A DNA stretch of 42,828 nt from Sporosarcina quadrami. GTDB lineage: Bacteria; Bacillota; Bacilli; Bacillales_A; Planococcaceae. The notes below the pieces were generated by a model, which was not told the origin of the DNA, did not search any database, and was given only the letters and a program-made list of their open reading frames with translations. The position numbers and the translations under genes are program-made. The DNA is taken from assembly GCF_014836615.1 (NCBI RefSeq), contig NZ_JACSQN010000019.1:1-42828 (forward strand), read 5' to 3'. This document shows, piece after piece, positions 1 through 8,641 of the stretch; the stretch's first letter is position 1, and each line of letters begins with the position of its first letter.

Positions 1-1
1 C

Positions 2-190
2 CGTAAACCACCAAGTCGCGCTCGTAAACTCCGTCGCTGCGCTCGTAAACCGTCAAGCTGCGCCTGTAAACTCCGTCGCCGCGCTCGTAAACCGTCAAGC
101 TGCGCCCGTAAACTCCGTCGCTGCGCTCGTAAACCGTCAAGTCGCGCTCGTAAACTCCGTCATCGCGCCCGTAAACCTCGTCTCCGCGCT
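2..190. repeat. Nine-copy 21-bp GC-rich tandem repeat array
   Basis: Nine head-to-tail 21-bp units begin at 2, 23, 44, 65, 86, 107, 128, 149 and 170. Each starts CGTAAAC (TGTAAAC in one) and ends in a GCGC-containing tail. Units alternate between a form continuing CGTCAAG and a form continuing TCCGTC, so there is a 42-bp higher-order period. The array is far richer in GC than the sequence after it and stops abruptly near 190. Because 21 is a multiple of three, one plus-strand frame stays open from the left edge to a TGA at 203-205, giving basic heptads of the ARKLRRC/ARKPSSC type. One minus-strand frame is also open, giving GVYERSD/LTVYERS heptads. I cannot tell whether this is the end of a repetitive protein or a noncoding repeat. 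The array may continue to the left. Confidence 0.9.
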
Positions 191-315
191 CGTATAGGTG
201 CATGAACCTCTCTATGTAAGTCGAAATCCGCTCAACCTCATCTAATACTACTCTTTATATGCTCACAGGTTCTTCAACAAATATAACTTTTAACTTTCAC
301 CTAATTAGGGTAGTA

Positions 316-344
316 ATTTACTAATTGAATCTTATTTAGTAAAT
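316..344. promoter_or_regulatory. Inverted repeat upstream of the GTPase gene
   Basis: ATTTACTAA at 316-324 and TTAGTAAAT at 336-344 form a perfect 9-bp inverted repeat with an 11-nt loop, about 54 bp before the GTPase start. No T-tract follows, so it is not a standard terminator. It could be an operator or an mRNA hairpin. Apart from this, 191-397 holds no gene that I can see. Confidence 0.4.
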
Positions 345-397
345 AGAACGTATATAAGACAAAACAAAAATACGACAACCAATAAGAGGTGTTATAT

Positions 398-1414
398 ATG
401 AAGAATAACTGGATGTCAGACGAAGAGTTTGACCGCATATTTGATGAAAAGTCGACAGAGATAAACGAGCAACTGGAAAGCGAAATCCTCATCGCGATGA
501 TTGGCGACGTCAATGCAGGGAAATCTTCAACGATCAATCGTCTAATGGGGACAGACGTCGCTCAAGTCGGGGCGAAACCTGGAGAAACACAAAACATTAA
601 CCGATTTGTTTTTAAAGAAAATATTGTTTTCGTAGACACGCCAGGTCTTGATGATATTTATAGCGAACATTCTGCGGAAACGATGAAATTCTACAAGCAT
701 GCCGACGTCATTCTTTTCTTCTTGAATGCAGCAGGAACTGTCTTATCTGAAGCAGAATTGATTTCATTGAAGAAAATAGCAAGTGTCAATACAGATTTGA
801 TTATCGTGTTAAATAAAATTGATGCCGCTGATGATATACCTAGTCTTGTGAAATATATACAGGATCATACCGGTTATGCGTACCCCGTTACACCAATTTC
901 ATCCCGAACAGGGCAAAATATCAATATGCTCCAAAAAGAAGTTTTAACTATATTGGAGTCAAAAAAAAAGGATATTCTGATGGCAAGTAATATGGCGGAT
1001 AAGTCAGCAATCGCAAAACGATGGATTTTAGGAGCTGGCGCGTCTGCTGCGGCAATTGGTGCTGTGCCTATTCCTGGTTCTGATTTTGTCCCGCTTACAG
1101 CCTTGCAAGTCAGTCTAATGTTAAAACTATCTACACTTTATGGAAAACCGATTTCAAAAGATAATGCTAAAGAACTTATTATCGCAACAATCGTCGGCAA
1201 TATCGGCAAAACTGTTTTCAGACAAGTTGTAAAAGTTGTACCGGGAGCGGGAATGGTTGTTGGGGCAAGCGTGGCTGGTGGAATGACCATTGCACTTGGA
1301 CATGCCGTGAAATACGCGCATGAAAACAATATTGAACTAACACCAAAATCATTAAAACCGATTTACAAAATGTTTTTAAAGAAAACGTCAAAAGAACTTA
1401 AAGGGAAAGAATAA
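398..1414 (+). CDS. Era/YcjF-like GTPase with hydrophobic C-terminal domain
   Basis: This is a GTP-binding protein of the TRAFAC class. The 338-residue product has a P-loop GDVNAGKS (residues 36-43), DTPG (80-83) and NKID (139-142), plus an SSRTG G5-like segment, so the G domain is complete. The C-terminal third (about 195-300) is rich in Gly, Ala and hydrophobic residues and looks like the DUF697/YcjF membrane-associated module found in Era-like and dynamin-like bacterial GTPases. ATG at 398 is preferred to GTG at 389 because AGAGGT at 385-390 sits 7 nt upstream of it. The gene stands alone. The family is only loosely characterised, and roles in membrane stress or ribosome binding have been suggested for relatives. 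The physiological role here is unknown. Confidence 0.85.
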   Translation: MKNNWMSDEEFDRIFDEKSTEINEQLESEILIAMIGDVNAGKSSTINRLMGTDVAQVGAKPGETQNINRFVFKENIVFVDTPGLDDIYSEHSAETMKFYKHADVILFFLNAAGTVLSEAELISLKKIASVNTDLIIVLNKIDAADDIPSLVKYIQDHTGYAYPVTPISSRTGQNINMLQKEVLTILESKKKDILMASNMADKSAIAKRWILGAGASAAAIGAVPIPGSDFVPLTALQVSLMLKLSTLYGKPISKDNAKELIIATIVGNIGKTVFRQVVKVVPGAGMVVGASVAGGMTIALGHAVKYAHENNIELTPKSLKPIYKMFLKKTSKELKGKE

Positions 1415-1513
1415 TAAAAACCTTAATGAATTACAAATATGTGCGGAAACTAGTAAATTGCAATATAAAAATTAAAGTAAAGTTTAGTAGACTGGTTATA
1501 TATCCATTAATTA

Positions 1514-1559
1514 CCCCTATGAATTTATCATAATAAGATTAATAATGTAATACGAGGGT
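1514..1559 (+). promoter_or_regulatory. Conserved leader element of S-layer gene 1
   Basis: A 46-bp block starting CCCCTATGAATTTA lies 111 bp before the start codon. It recurs at nearly the same distance before the second S-layer gene (4650-4695), while flanking DNA does not match. It contains TAAGAT (1534-1539), a possible -10, with a weak TTACCC 17 nt upstream. It may be the shared promoter and 5' UTR start. The element itself is clear; its role is inferred. Confidence 0.5.
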
Positions 1560-1624
1560 TCATGTACATGGGATACATATTTACTCTCAAATTATTAGTT
1601 CTACTTATAGGAGGAAATTAAATT

Positions 1625-4513
1625 ATGGGTAACCAACCAAAAAAATACCGCAATTTCGTACTTGGTGCAGCATCAGCAGCACTAGTAGCATCCGCAGTAG
1701 CTCCAATCAGTGCTAATGCAGCAGACTTCTCTGATGTGACAGGCAATACGCATGAAGCAGCTATCAACGCATTGGTTGAAGCAGGAGTCATTAAAGGATA
1801 TGAAGACGGTACATTTAAACCTAACAAATCTTTGACTCGTTCTGATGTTGTCAAAATGATGGGTAAATGGCTTGTATCTATGGACTATGAAATCCCGACA
1901 GATTACAAGACAAATCCACGTTTTACTGACCATACATCTAAAACAAACGATGAACTATTAAAATATGCGGCATTAGTAAAAGATAACAAAGTATTTGGCG
2001 GGTATGAAGATGGTTCACTAGGAGCGGGAAAAGCAATCACTCGTGAAAACATGGCGATTGTGCTCGTACGTGCTTATGACGCTATCCATAAAACAGATTT
2101 AGTTTCTTTAGTAAAAGAACAAGAATTTGATAAAGATGTTACGGACCTTTCAAAAGCAAAAGCTGAAGCGCGTGAGTATATCGACGTTCTTGACTATTTC
2201 GACATTACAAACCCAGTTGCGCCTCAATTCAATCCTAAAAATACAACAACTCGTGGACAGTTTGCATCATTCCTCTACAAAACTACAAAAGTAGAAGTAG
2301 CTGAAAAAGTAGATACTGAAGCACCTAAGTTAGTATACACAGGCGCAACAACACTAAACGTTGAATATAAGGCTGCATTCACAGCTCCAGTCGTAACAGG
2401 AACTGACAACAAAGATGAAGAAGTAGTAGTTACTTCTGCAATCACTAACGCAGCTGGCGAAAAACTAGCTGAAATCGATACACAAGTTCCTGGCGCTTAC
2501 ACGATTACATATAGCGCAGTTGACGCAGCTGGAAACAAAGCTGAAGAGTTAGTTCTTACAGTTGTTGTCGCTGAGCCGTCAACTTCTGAAGTTGTTTCAG
2601 TTAATGCTATTAATGCTACTCAAGTAGAAGTTAAATTCAATAAAGAAGTAGACGCTTCAACAGTATTTGCTGCAGGTACAAGCGGTACTCTTAAATCAGG
2701 TGTTTTCACATTTACTCATTTAGACCCTAATACAGGATCCACAAATGATGTAGTTGGTAACACATCTACTGGTGTACTATCTAAAGATGGTAAGACACTT
2801 ACTATCACAGCAACTGCGGGTAAAGTATTTGAAGGCCGTTATGATGTTAAAATCGACGGAGTTAAAGATGTTGAAGGCAAGAAGATAGTAGTTTTCGATA
2901 AAAAGGTTCTAGACCTTGGTAAAGATACAACTGCTCCGACAATTACTGGAACAGAACGTATTTCTGCTAATAAAGTAAAGATTACATTCTCAGAGCCTGT
3001 TCAATCTCTCACTCCAACTTACACATATGCTGATGGTTCGACGGTAACTAATGCGACATCTGCAGTATCTACTGGTGCAACTGAACTAGTAGTGGATTTG
3101 AAAGATGCAGCGATTCTAGTAAACAAAGAAATTACAGTAACATTCAATGGTTTGAAAGATATGGCTGGTAACCTGGTTACTCCACAACCTTCAACTGTTA
3201 AAGTAATGAAGGAACAAGTTGATGGTGTTACTCCAGCAATTAGTTCAGTTACTCAAACAGGTGCAAAAACTTTCAATATTAAATTCAATAAAGATGTAGA
3301 AAATATTGGATTTACTGTTGATGGAGCAGAAGTAGATGTTACTGGAGCAACAGCTGTTACTGCAATTGAACAAGTTTCTGCTAGTGAATACAAAGTAACT
3401 GTTGATACTAATCTTGACGGAGCAACTACTGTGACTGTTAAAGCTGGTAAAGCTGTAGACTTAGCTGGTCAAACAAATGCTGCTGACCTATCAAAAGTTG
3501 TAACATTTAGTCAAGATGTAATTGCACCGAAAGTAACAGCTTCTAAGATAGTTGTAGACAAGAATAACGCTGAAGTTCTTGAGTTAACATTTGATAAGGA
3601 TGTAACAGCAGGAGTAGTTACAGTTGCTGGTAAACAAATCAAAGACTATGTAACTACAACTGGAATTTCTGAAACACCAACATCTGTTTATGCGGATGGA
3701 AAAGGAACTAACAAAAGAGTACTCCATGTTCCATTGTCAGCTACAGCACTAGCAGTTGAAGGTGCAGCATATGACGTAACTATTTCTTCTATCGCGGTAA
3801 CGAATATTGCAGGTAATAAAGCAATGGAAAGCGTGAAAGTTCAGTTTACACGTGGTAAAGACGGAGTTGCTCCAAGCGATATCAAAAATGCACTTATTGC
3901 AGTTACTCCAATTGCACAAGATGCATCTATCAACAATAAAGTAACTGTTGAGTTTACTGAAAATGTTGATGGAGCTACTGGTACGAATGTTGCAAACTAC
4001 ATGATTGATGGAGCAGTAGTTGAATCAGCAAGAATCGTAGCCGGTTCACCTAAAATTGTAGAGTTAACGTTGAAGGCTGATTCTAATACGTTCACAGGTG
4101 TACGTAATGTAACTGTTCAGAACGTAAAAGCTGTTGGTTCATCAGTTGCTATGGATAAGTACACAGGTACAGTAACTCTTAAAGAGAACGTAGCGCCAAA
4201 AGTTGAGAGCGCAGTGCTAACTACTACGGGTTCTGTAACTTTGACATTCTCAGAAGCTGTAATTGCTGCAGCTGGAACTATTGACTTTGAATTGGTGATT
4301 GGTGGAAAAACAGTTGCTACTAACGATACTGTTACAACACGAGTAGCTGCTACTCCAGGTTCAAAAACTGTTGTTTTTGATTTAGAAACTGCTGTTTCTG
4401 CTGAAGACATTGCTAATGGTTTAGAACTTAAGCCACTAAGCACAATGAACTTGAAAGACTTTGCAGGAAATAGCATCTTTACAACAGGTAACATCAAAAT
4501 TACTAACAACTAA
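1625..4513 (+). CDS. S-layer protein with three SLH domains (first paralog)
   Basis: This is a secreted surface-layer structural protein of 962 residues. A signal peptide (KKYR, then a hydrophobic Ala-rich stretch) ends near residue 32 at SANA-A. Three SLH domains follow at about 34-82, 95-153 and 163-222, with TRSD, TREN and TRGQ in place of the canonical TRAE. SLH domains normally bind pyruvylated secondary cell-wall polymer. Next comes an Ig-like domain of the DUF5011/HYR sort (about 232-320, with YTITYSAVDAAGN), then several Ig-like repeats typical of the SbsA/Big_5 family, recognisable by phrases such as KVKITFSEPV and VTLTFSEAV. AGGAGG at 1609-1614 supports the ATG. The next gene is a close paralog with its own leader and terminator. 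The family assignment is firm; whether this is the main S-layer subunit cannot be told. Confidence 0.93.
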   Translation: MGNQPKKYRNFVLGAASAALVASAVAPISANAADFSDVTGNTHEAAINALVEAGVIKGYEDGTFKPNKSLTRSDVVKMMGKWLVSMDYEIPTDYKTNPRFTDHTSKTNDELLKYAALVKDNKVFGGYEDGSLGAGKAITRENMAIVLVRAYDAIHKTDLVSLVKEQEFDKDVTDLSKAKAEAREYIDVLDYFDITNPVAPQFNPKNTTTRGQFASFLYKTTKVEVAEKVDTEAPKLVYTGATTLNVEYKAAFTAPVVTGTDNKDEEVVVTSAITNAAGEKLAEIDTQVPGAYTITYSAVDAAGNKAEELVLTVVVAEPSTSEVVSVNAINATQVEVKFNKEVDASTVFAAGTSGTLKSGVFTFTHLDPNTGSTNDVVGNTSTGVLSKDGKTLTITATAGKVFEGRYDVKIDGVKDVEGKKIVVFDKKVLDLGKDTTAPTITGTERISANKVKITFSEPVQSLTPTYTYADGSTVTNATSAVSTGATELVVDLKDAAILVNKEITVTFNGLKDMAGNLVTPQPSTVKVMKEQVDGVTPAISSVTQTGAKTFNIKFNKDVENIGFTVDGAEVDVTGATAVTAIEQVSASEYKVTVDTNLDGATTVTVKAGKAVDLAGQTNAADLSKVVTFSQDVIAPKVTASKIVVDKNNAEVLELTFDKDVTAGVVTVAGKQIKDYVTTTGISETPTSVYADGKGTNKRVLHVPLSATALAVEGAAYDVTISSIAVTNIAGNKAMESVKVQFTRGKDGVAPSDIKNALIAVTPIAQDASINNKVTVEFTENVDGATGTNVANYMIDGAVVESARIVAGSPKIVELTLKADSNTFTGVRNVTVQNVKAVGSSVAMDKYTGTVTLKENVAPKVESAVLTTTGSVTLTFSEAVIAAAGTIDFELVIGGKTVATNDTVTTRVAATPGSKTVVFDLETAVSAEDIANGLELKPLSTMNLKDFAGNSIFTTGNIKITNN

Positions 4514-4550
4514 TTTAGTAAATGAATGATATCTACGTTTTAAAGGCAGA

Positions 4551-4590
4551 GTCCCTTAATCGAGCAATCGGTTAGGGGGCTTTTCTTTTT
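4551..4590 (+). terminator. Intrinsic terminator of S-layer gene 1
   Basis: A 12-bp stem (4551-4562 with 4569-4580, including three G-U pairs) closes the loop AGCAAT and is followed by a T-rich run, 38 bp after the stop codon. Confidence 0.88.
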
Positions 4591-4649
4591 ATTTTTCTTT
4601 AACAACCATACCAACAAGCATTTTAAATACGAGAAACTGTACTTAGTTT

Positions 4650-4695
4650 CCCCTATGAATTTAGCGAAATAAGATTAAAAATCTAACAGGAGGGT
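4650..4695 (+). promoter_or_regulatory. Conserved leader element of S-layer gene 2
   Basis: This is the second copy of the CCCCTATGAATTTA block, 109 bp before the start codon, with the same length and about 80% identity to 1514-1559. TAAGAT lies at 4670-4675 as a candidate -10. A strong GAGGAGG ribosome site follows at 4742-4748. The second copy suggests both S-layer genes share control. Confidence 0.5.
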
Positions 4696-4758
4696 ATAAG
4701 TAGATGGGATGAAATTCTTTCAAAAAAATTGTTACATCTCAGAGGAGGAAATTTTTTT

Positions 4759-7611
4759 ATGGACAACCAACAAAAAAAATACCGTAATTTCATGATCGGT
4801 GCAGCATCAGCCGCATTGGTCGCATCAGCAGTAGCACCAACAAGTGCAAGTGCTGCAGATTTTTCTGATGTTAAAGGAAATACGCATGAAGCAGCTATTA
4901 ATGCATTAGTAGATGCAGGTGTCATTAAAGGATATCCAGATGGTACATTTAAACCTAACAAATCATTAAATCGTTCTGACGTTGTCAAAATGCTGGGCAA
5001 ATGGCTTGAATCAATGGACTATAAAGTTCCAGCAGATTACAAGACTAATCCTCGTTTTACAGATCACACATCTAAAACGAACGACGAACTATTAAAATAT
5101 GCAGCACTCGTAAAAGACTACAAAGTTTTCGGTGGGTATGAAGACGGTTCACTTGGAGCCGCAAAGCCGATTACGCGTGAAAACATGGCAGTTGTTCTTG
5201 TAAGAGCATATGATGCTGTGTACAAAACGGACCTAGTCACAATGGTAAAAGGAATGGAATTCGATAAAGATGTTACCGATCGTACGAAGGCAAAAGCTGA
5301 AGCGCGTCCATACATCGATGTTCTTGACTACTTTGACATTACGAACCCAGCTGCACCCCAATTTAATCCTAAAGGGACAACAACTCGTGGGCAGTTCGCA
5401 TCCTTGCTTTATAAGACTTCATTAGTAGATATGAAGGAAGAAGTTGACACAGAAGCTCCTAAACTCGTATACACTGGCGAAAAAACGATTGAAGTTGCAT
5501 ACGGTGCTAATTTCTCGGCACCAGTTGTCACAGCTACTGACAATGTAGATGAAAAAGTTGAAGTCACTTCTGTCATCACAAACGAAGCTGGTGAAAGACT
5601 TACTGCAGTTGACACGAAAGTTTACGGCACATACAAAATAACGTATAGCGCTGTTGATGCTGCTGGAAATAATGCAGAAGATGTAGTAGTTACTGTGAAA
5701 GTAGCAGAGCCTAACAGTTTGGAAGTAGCATCAGTCGAAGGATTGAGTGCGACTCAAGTTCAAGTTCACTTCAATCTTCCTGTTGACAAAACTACAGTTT
5801 TCAATACAGATGGAACTCTCAAAACCGGTGTCGTTACAATGACTTCTCTTGATGGTGTTGCGCCAGGTAACTTGACTGGCACGCTTTCAGCAGACGGTAA
5901 AACTTTGACAATCACTACTCAAAATGCAGTTTCCAAGCGTTATGACGTAGTAGTAGACAACGTAAAATCATATAACGGCAAAAACATTGTGAAATATACA
6001 GGTATGGTAACTTTATCTGAAGATAAGACTGCTCCTACAGTTGTGAAGACTGATAGATTGTCAGCAAGCAAGTTCAAAGTTACGTTCTCTGAACCTATTA
6101 AAGAACTTGGAACAGTAACATACAAACTTGCAAATGGCACCGTTGTTAGTGGAACAGGCAATGGAGTTACAAATGACTTTACAGTCGGTGCAACAGCAGT
6201 TACATTCACAATCGGTTCTGATGTTACAGCAAACCAGGACGTTATGGCTAGCCTTGTCGGAACAAGAGATATGGCTAATAACTTAATTTCACCTAATCCA
6301 ACTAACATCACTTTCCAAAAAGGTGATAAAGATGGTGTGAAGCCTGCTGTCTCTACTATTACACAAACGGGTGCGAAATCATTTGCAATCAAATTCTCTG
6401 AAGAGTTACAAGTAGCGCCTACAGTAACTGTTGCAGGAATGACTGGAATTACAGTTGCTAAAGATGCAAATGATCCGACAGTCTATAACGTTACAACAAC
6501 TGAAGTATTGGATGACGCTAAGACAGTAACAATTACTAATTTTACTGACCTTAGTGGTGAAATGGGCGATTCTACAACGAAGGTGGTTACTTTCGTTCAA
6601 GACATTAATGCACCGAAAGTTCAATCCAGTAAAGTTGTATCTGACGAAACGAATATGAAGCAATACTTGGAAATCACATTCGATAAGAATGTCGACTTAG
6701 GAACAAATCCTACAGTTGATGCGACTGGTTCATTCGTTAAAGACTATGTAACGACAACAATTAACGATAATGCTTTGTCAGCAGCGCCTGTAACTTATAA
6801 AAATGCCGGGAATAAAAAAGTCGTCCGCGTAGAATTGGATACATTCCTTGGAACAACATTTGATGTAGAAGGTGCAGCATATACACTTGACTTAACATTT
6901 GCAAATGTTGCTAGCGAATTCGGAGTAGCTGCTCCTAAAGCTTCAGTATCATTCGTTCGTGGAACTGATGGTACACCTGCCAATACTGCTAAAGTAGGCG
7001 TGGAGTCAATCATTCAAGATACTAATGATAACAACAAAGTGAATGTTACATTCGATAAGAAAGTGGATGGTGCAACTGCTAGTAATGTAGCTAACTATTC
7101 AATTTCTGGAGCTATTGTTGAATCTGTAACACTGATGCCTTTTGCTAATGATAAGCAAGTTGCAGTACTTAACTTAAAACCAGGTTCAAACACTTTCACA
7201 GGTGTTCGTAACATTAGCGTTCAAAACGTTAAAGCTGCTGGCTCTACAGTAGCAATGGACGTCTACACAACTAACACTGTATCATTAAAAGAAAATGTAG
7301 CTCCAACCGTTACAGCTGCTAAGTTAGTAGGCACAAACCAAGTGGAACTTACTTTCTCAGAAGCAGTTACAACTACAGCTGGCACACAAGACTTTGAACT
7401 ACTAATTGGTGGTTCAACAGTTGCTACTAAATCTGTAGTTACAAGCCCGGCAAGCGCTGGACAAACTAAAGTTACTTTCAATCTTGAGAATAACGTTTCT
7501 TCTGCAGATATTATTAACGGTCTTACACTAAAACCATTGAACACACATACTGTAGTCGATGGTGCAGGAAACAAAGTAACAGCTTCCTCACCAATTACAA
7601 TTGTCCAATAA
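4759..7611 (+). CDS. S-layer protein with three SLH domains (second paralog)
   Basis: A 950-residue paralog of the upstream gene. The signal peptide and three SLH domains (about residues 33-222) are nearly identical to those of the first protein, with NRSD, TREN and TRGQ motifs. The DUF5011-like domain (about 232-320) is also well conserved. The Big_5/SbsA-type Ig repeats that follow have diverged, apart from a conserved block near the C terminus containing NTFTGVRN and VQNVKA. ATG at 4759 is chosen over an in-frame TTG at 4729 because GAGGAGG lies 10 nt upstream and the protein then begins like its paralog. It is transcribed separately. It could be co-expressed, an alternative S-layer, or a silent spare; the sequence does not decide. 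Confidence 0.93.
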   Translation: MDNQQKKYRNFMIGAASAALVASAVAPTSASAADFSDVKGNTHEAAINALVDAGVIKGYPDGTFKPNKSLNRSDVVKMLGKWLESMDYKVPADYKTNPRFTDHTSKTNDELLKYAALVKDYKVFGGYEDGSLGAAKPITRENMAVVLVRAYDAVYKTDLVTMVKGMEFDKDVTDRTKAKAEARPYIDVLDYFDITNPAAPQFNPKGTTTRGQFASLLYKTSLVDMKEEVDTEAPKLVYTGEKTIEVAYGANFSAPVVTATDNVDEKVEVTSVITNEAGERLTAVDTKVYGTYKITYSAVDAAGNNAEDVVVTVKVAEPNSLEVASVEGLSATQVQVHFNLPVDKTTVFNTDGTLKTGVVTMTSLDGVAPGNLTGTLSADGKTLTITTQNAVSKRYDVVVDNVKSYNGKNIVKYTGMVTLSEDKTAPTVVKTDRLSASKFKVTFSEPIKELGTVTYKLANGTVVSGTGNGVTNDFTVGATAVTFTIGSDVTANQDVMASLVGTRDMANNLISPNPTNITFQKGDKDGVKPAVSTITQTGAKSFAIKFSEELQVAPTVTVAGMTGITVAKDANDPTVYNVTTTEVLDDAKTVTITNFTDLSGEMGDSTTKVVTFVQDINAPKVQSSKVVSDETNMKQYLEITFDKNVDLGTNPTVDATGSFVKDYVTTTINDNALSAAPVTYKNAGNKKVVRVELDTFLGTTFDVEGAAYTLDLTFANVASEFGVAAPKASVSFVRGTDGTPANTAKVGVESIIQDTNDNNKVNVTFDKKVDGATASNVANYSISGAIVESVTLMPFANDKQVAVLNLKPGSNTFTGVRNISVQNVKAAGSTVAMDVYTTNTVSLKENVAPTVTAAKLVGTNQVELTFSEAVTTTAGTQDFELLIGGSTVATKSVVTSPASAGQTKVTFNLENNVSSADIINGLTLKPLNTHTVVDGAGNKVTASSPITIVQ

Positions 7612-7631
7612 TCAATAAGCACGATAATTTT

Positions 7632-7662
7632 ACCCCCTTCGGCTCTATCGAAGGGGGTTTTC
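7632..7662 (+). terminator. Intrinsic terminator of S-layer gene 2
   Basis: A perfect 10-bp stem ACCCCCTTCG/CGAAGGGGGT (7632-7641 with 7649-7658) with a short T-run, about 20 bp after the stop. Confidence 0.9.
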
Positions 7663-7699
7663 ATATATACTGAATTAAAAATAGATAGGATTGAATTCA

Positions 7700-8491
7700 A
7701 TGAACATCGGTCTAATCGGAAAAGGTTCTATCGGCACATTCTTACTCAAAAAAATAAATGAAGAACAACTTCTTCCAAATCATAGAATCACAGCAATCTT
7801 CGACGAGCGTGAAAGTTCCCGTCCAACAATAACTGCTTTAGCTGAACAATATCGCTGTGAAGCAGTATTTGCATTGAAAACATTTCTTGAAAAGGATCTT
7901 GATTTAATAATTGAATGCGCCACTATCGATGTGGCTAGAAAGTATTCTCGTCGAATAGTAAAGCATACAAACTTGCTATTAATAAGTATTGGCGTTTTAG
8001 CAGATACTTATTTCGCAGATGAACTTGAAAAGTTCGCTAAAGAAAACGGACAGAAAGTATTTTTGCCGTCGGGTGCCATCGGAGGACTGGATGTAATTAA
8101 AGCAGCCCAGGTAGCTGGCGAGTTGGATTCTGTTACTTTGACATCACGAAAACCGGCAAAAGCGCTAACTGATAAAACGCTTCTGGAAGAAAAAATTGTT
8201 TTTGAGGGATTTGCTGATGATGCAATTGCTAAATTCCCAAAAAACGCAAACGTCGCGATTGCTTTATCGCTCGCTGGACTTGGTGCCAGGAAGACAAACG
8301 TGAAAATTATCGCTGATCCAATTGCGACTAAAAATATTCATCATATAGAAGCTGAAGGTGGTTTTGGACAATTTGAAGTGACGATTACAAACAACCCTTC
8401 ACCTGACAATGCAAAAACTAGTTATTTAACGGCCCTCAGCATATTATCAGTCTTACATTCTATTGAAAAAACTGTCGTAATAAATTCTTGA
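7700..8491 (+). CDS. nadX: L-aspartate dehydrogenase
   Basis: A 263-residue NAD(P)-dependent dehydrogenase of the NadX family. It oxidises L-aspartate to iminoaspartate, which can feed quinolinate and NAD synthesis or aspartate catabolism. An N-terminal Rossmann motif GKGSIG (residues 7-12) is followed by the family hallmark SGAIGGLD and a C-terminal block with ADP, NIHHIE, GFGQF, NNPS and KTSYL, all characteristic of the DUF108/AspDH fold. ATG at 7700 has AGGA at 7687-7690. The ORF can be extended to TTG at 7691, but that has no spaced ribosome site. It stands alone after the S-layer terminator, without nadA or nadC beside it. The family is confident; the physiological direction is not shown by context. 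Confidence 0.87.
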   Translation: MNIGLIGKGSIGTFLLKKINEEQLLPNHRITAIFDERESSRPTITALAEQYRCEAVFALKTFLEKDLDLIIECATIDVARKYSRRIVKHTNLLLISIGVLADTYFADELEKFAKENGQKVFLPSGAIGGLDVIKAAQVAGELDSVTLTSRKPAKALTDKTLLEEKIVFEGFADDAIAKFPKNANVAIALSLAGLGARKTNVKIIADPIATKNIHHIEAEGGFGQFEVTITNNPSPDNAKTSYLTALSILSVLHSIEKTVVINS

Positions 8492-8641
8492 ATTGACTAA
8501 AATTTAAGAATTTCACATCCAAGGTATTCCAATTTTTCCTGTACTATGATTTAATAAAGAAAAGCATGTTATAAAAGTCTTAAATGTATTCTTTCTTAAG
8601 TTAGTTTCTTTGGATTATAGGTATATTGAAGGGGTGAAGAT

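Noticed and set aside
2..190. CRISPR array
   Set aside because: The units are contiguous 21-bp tandem copies with no unique spacers, and no cas genes are near.
5940..6392. 150-residue minus-strand frame within S-layer gene 2
   Set aside because: It is a shadow of a Val/Thr-rich coding strand with no ribosome site.
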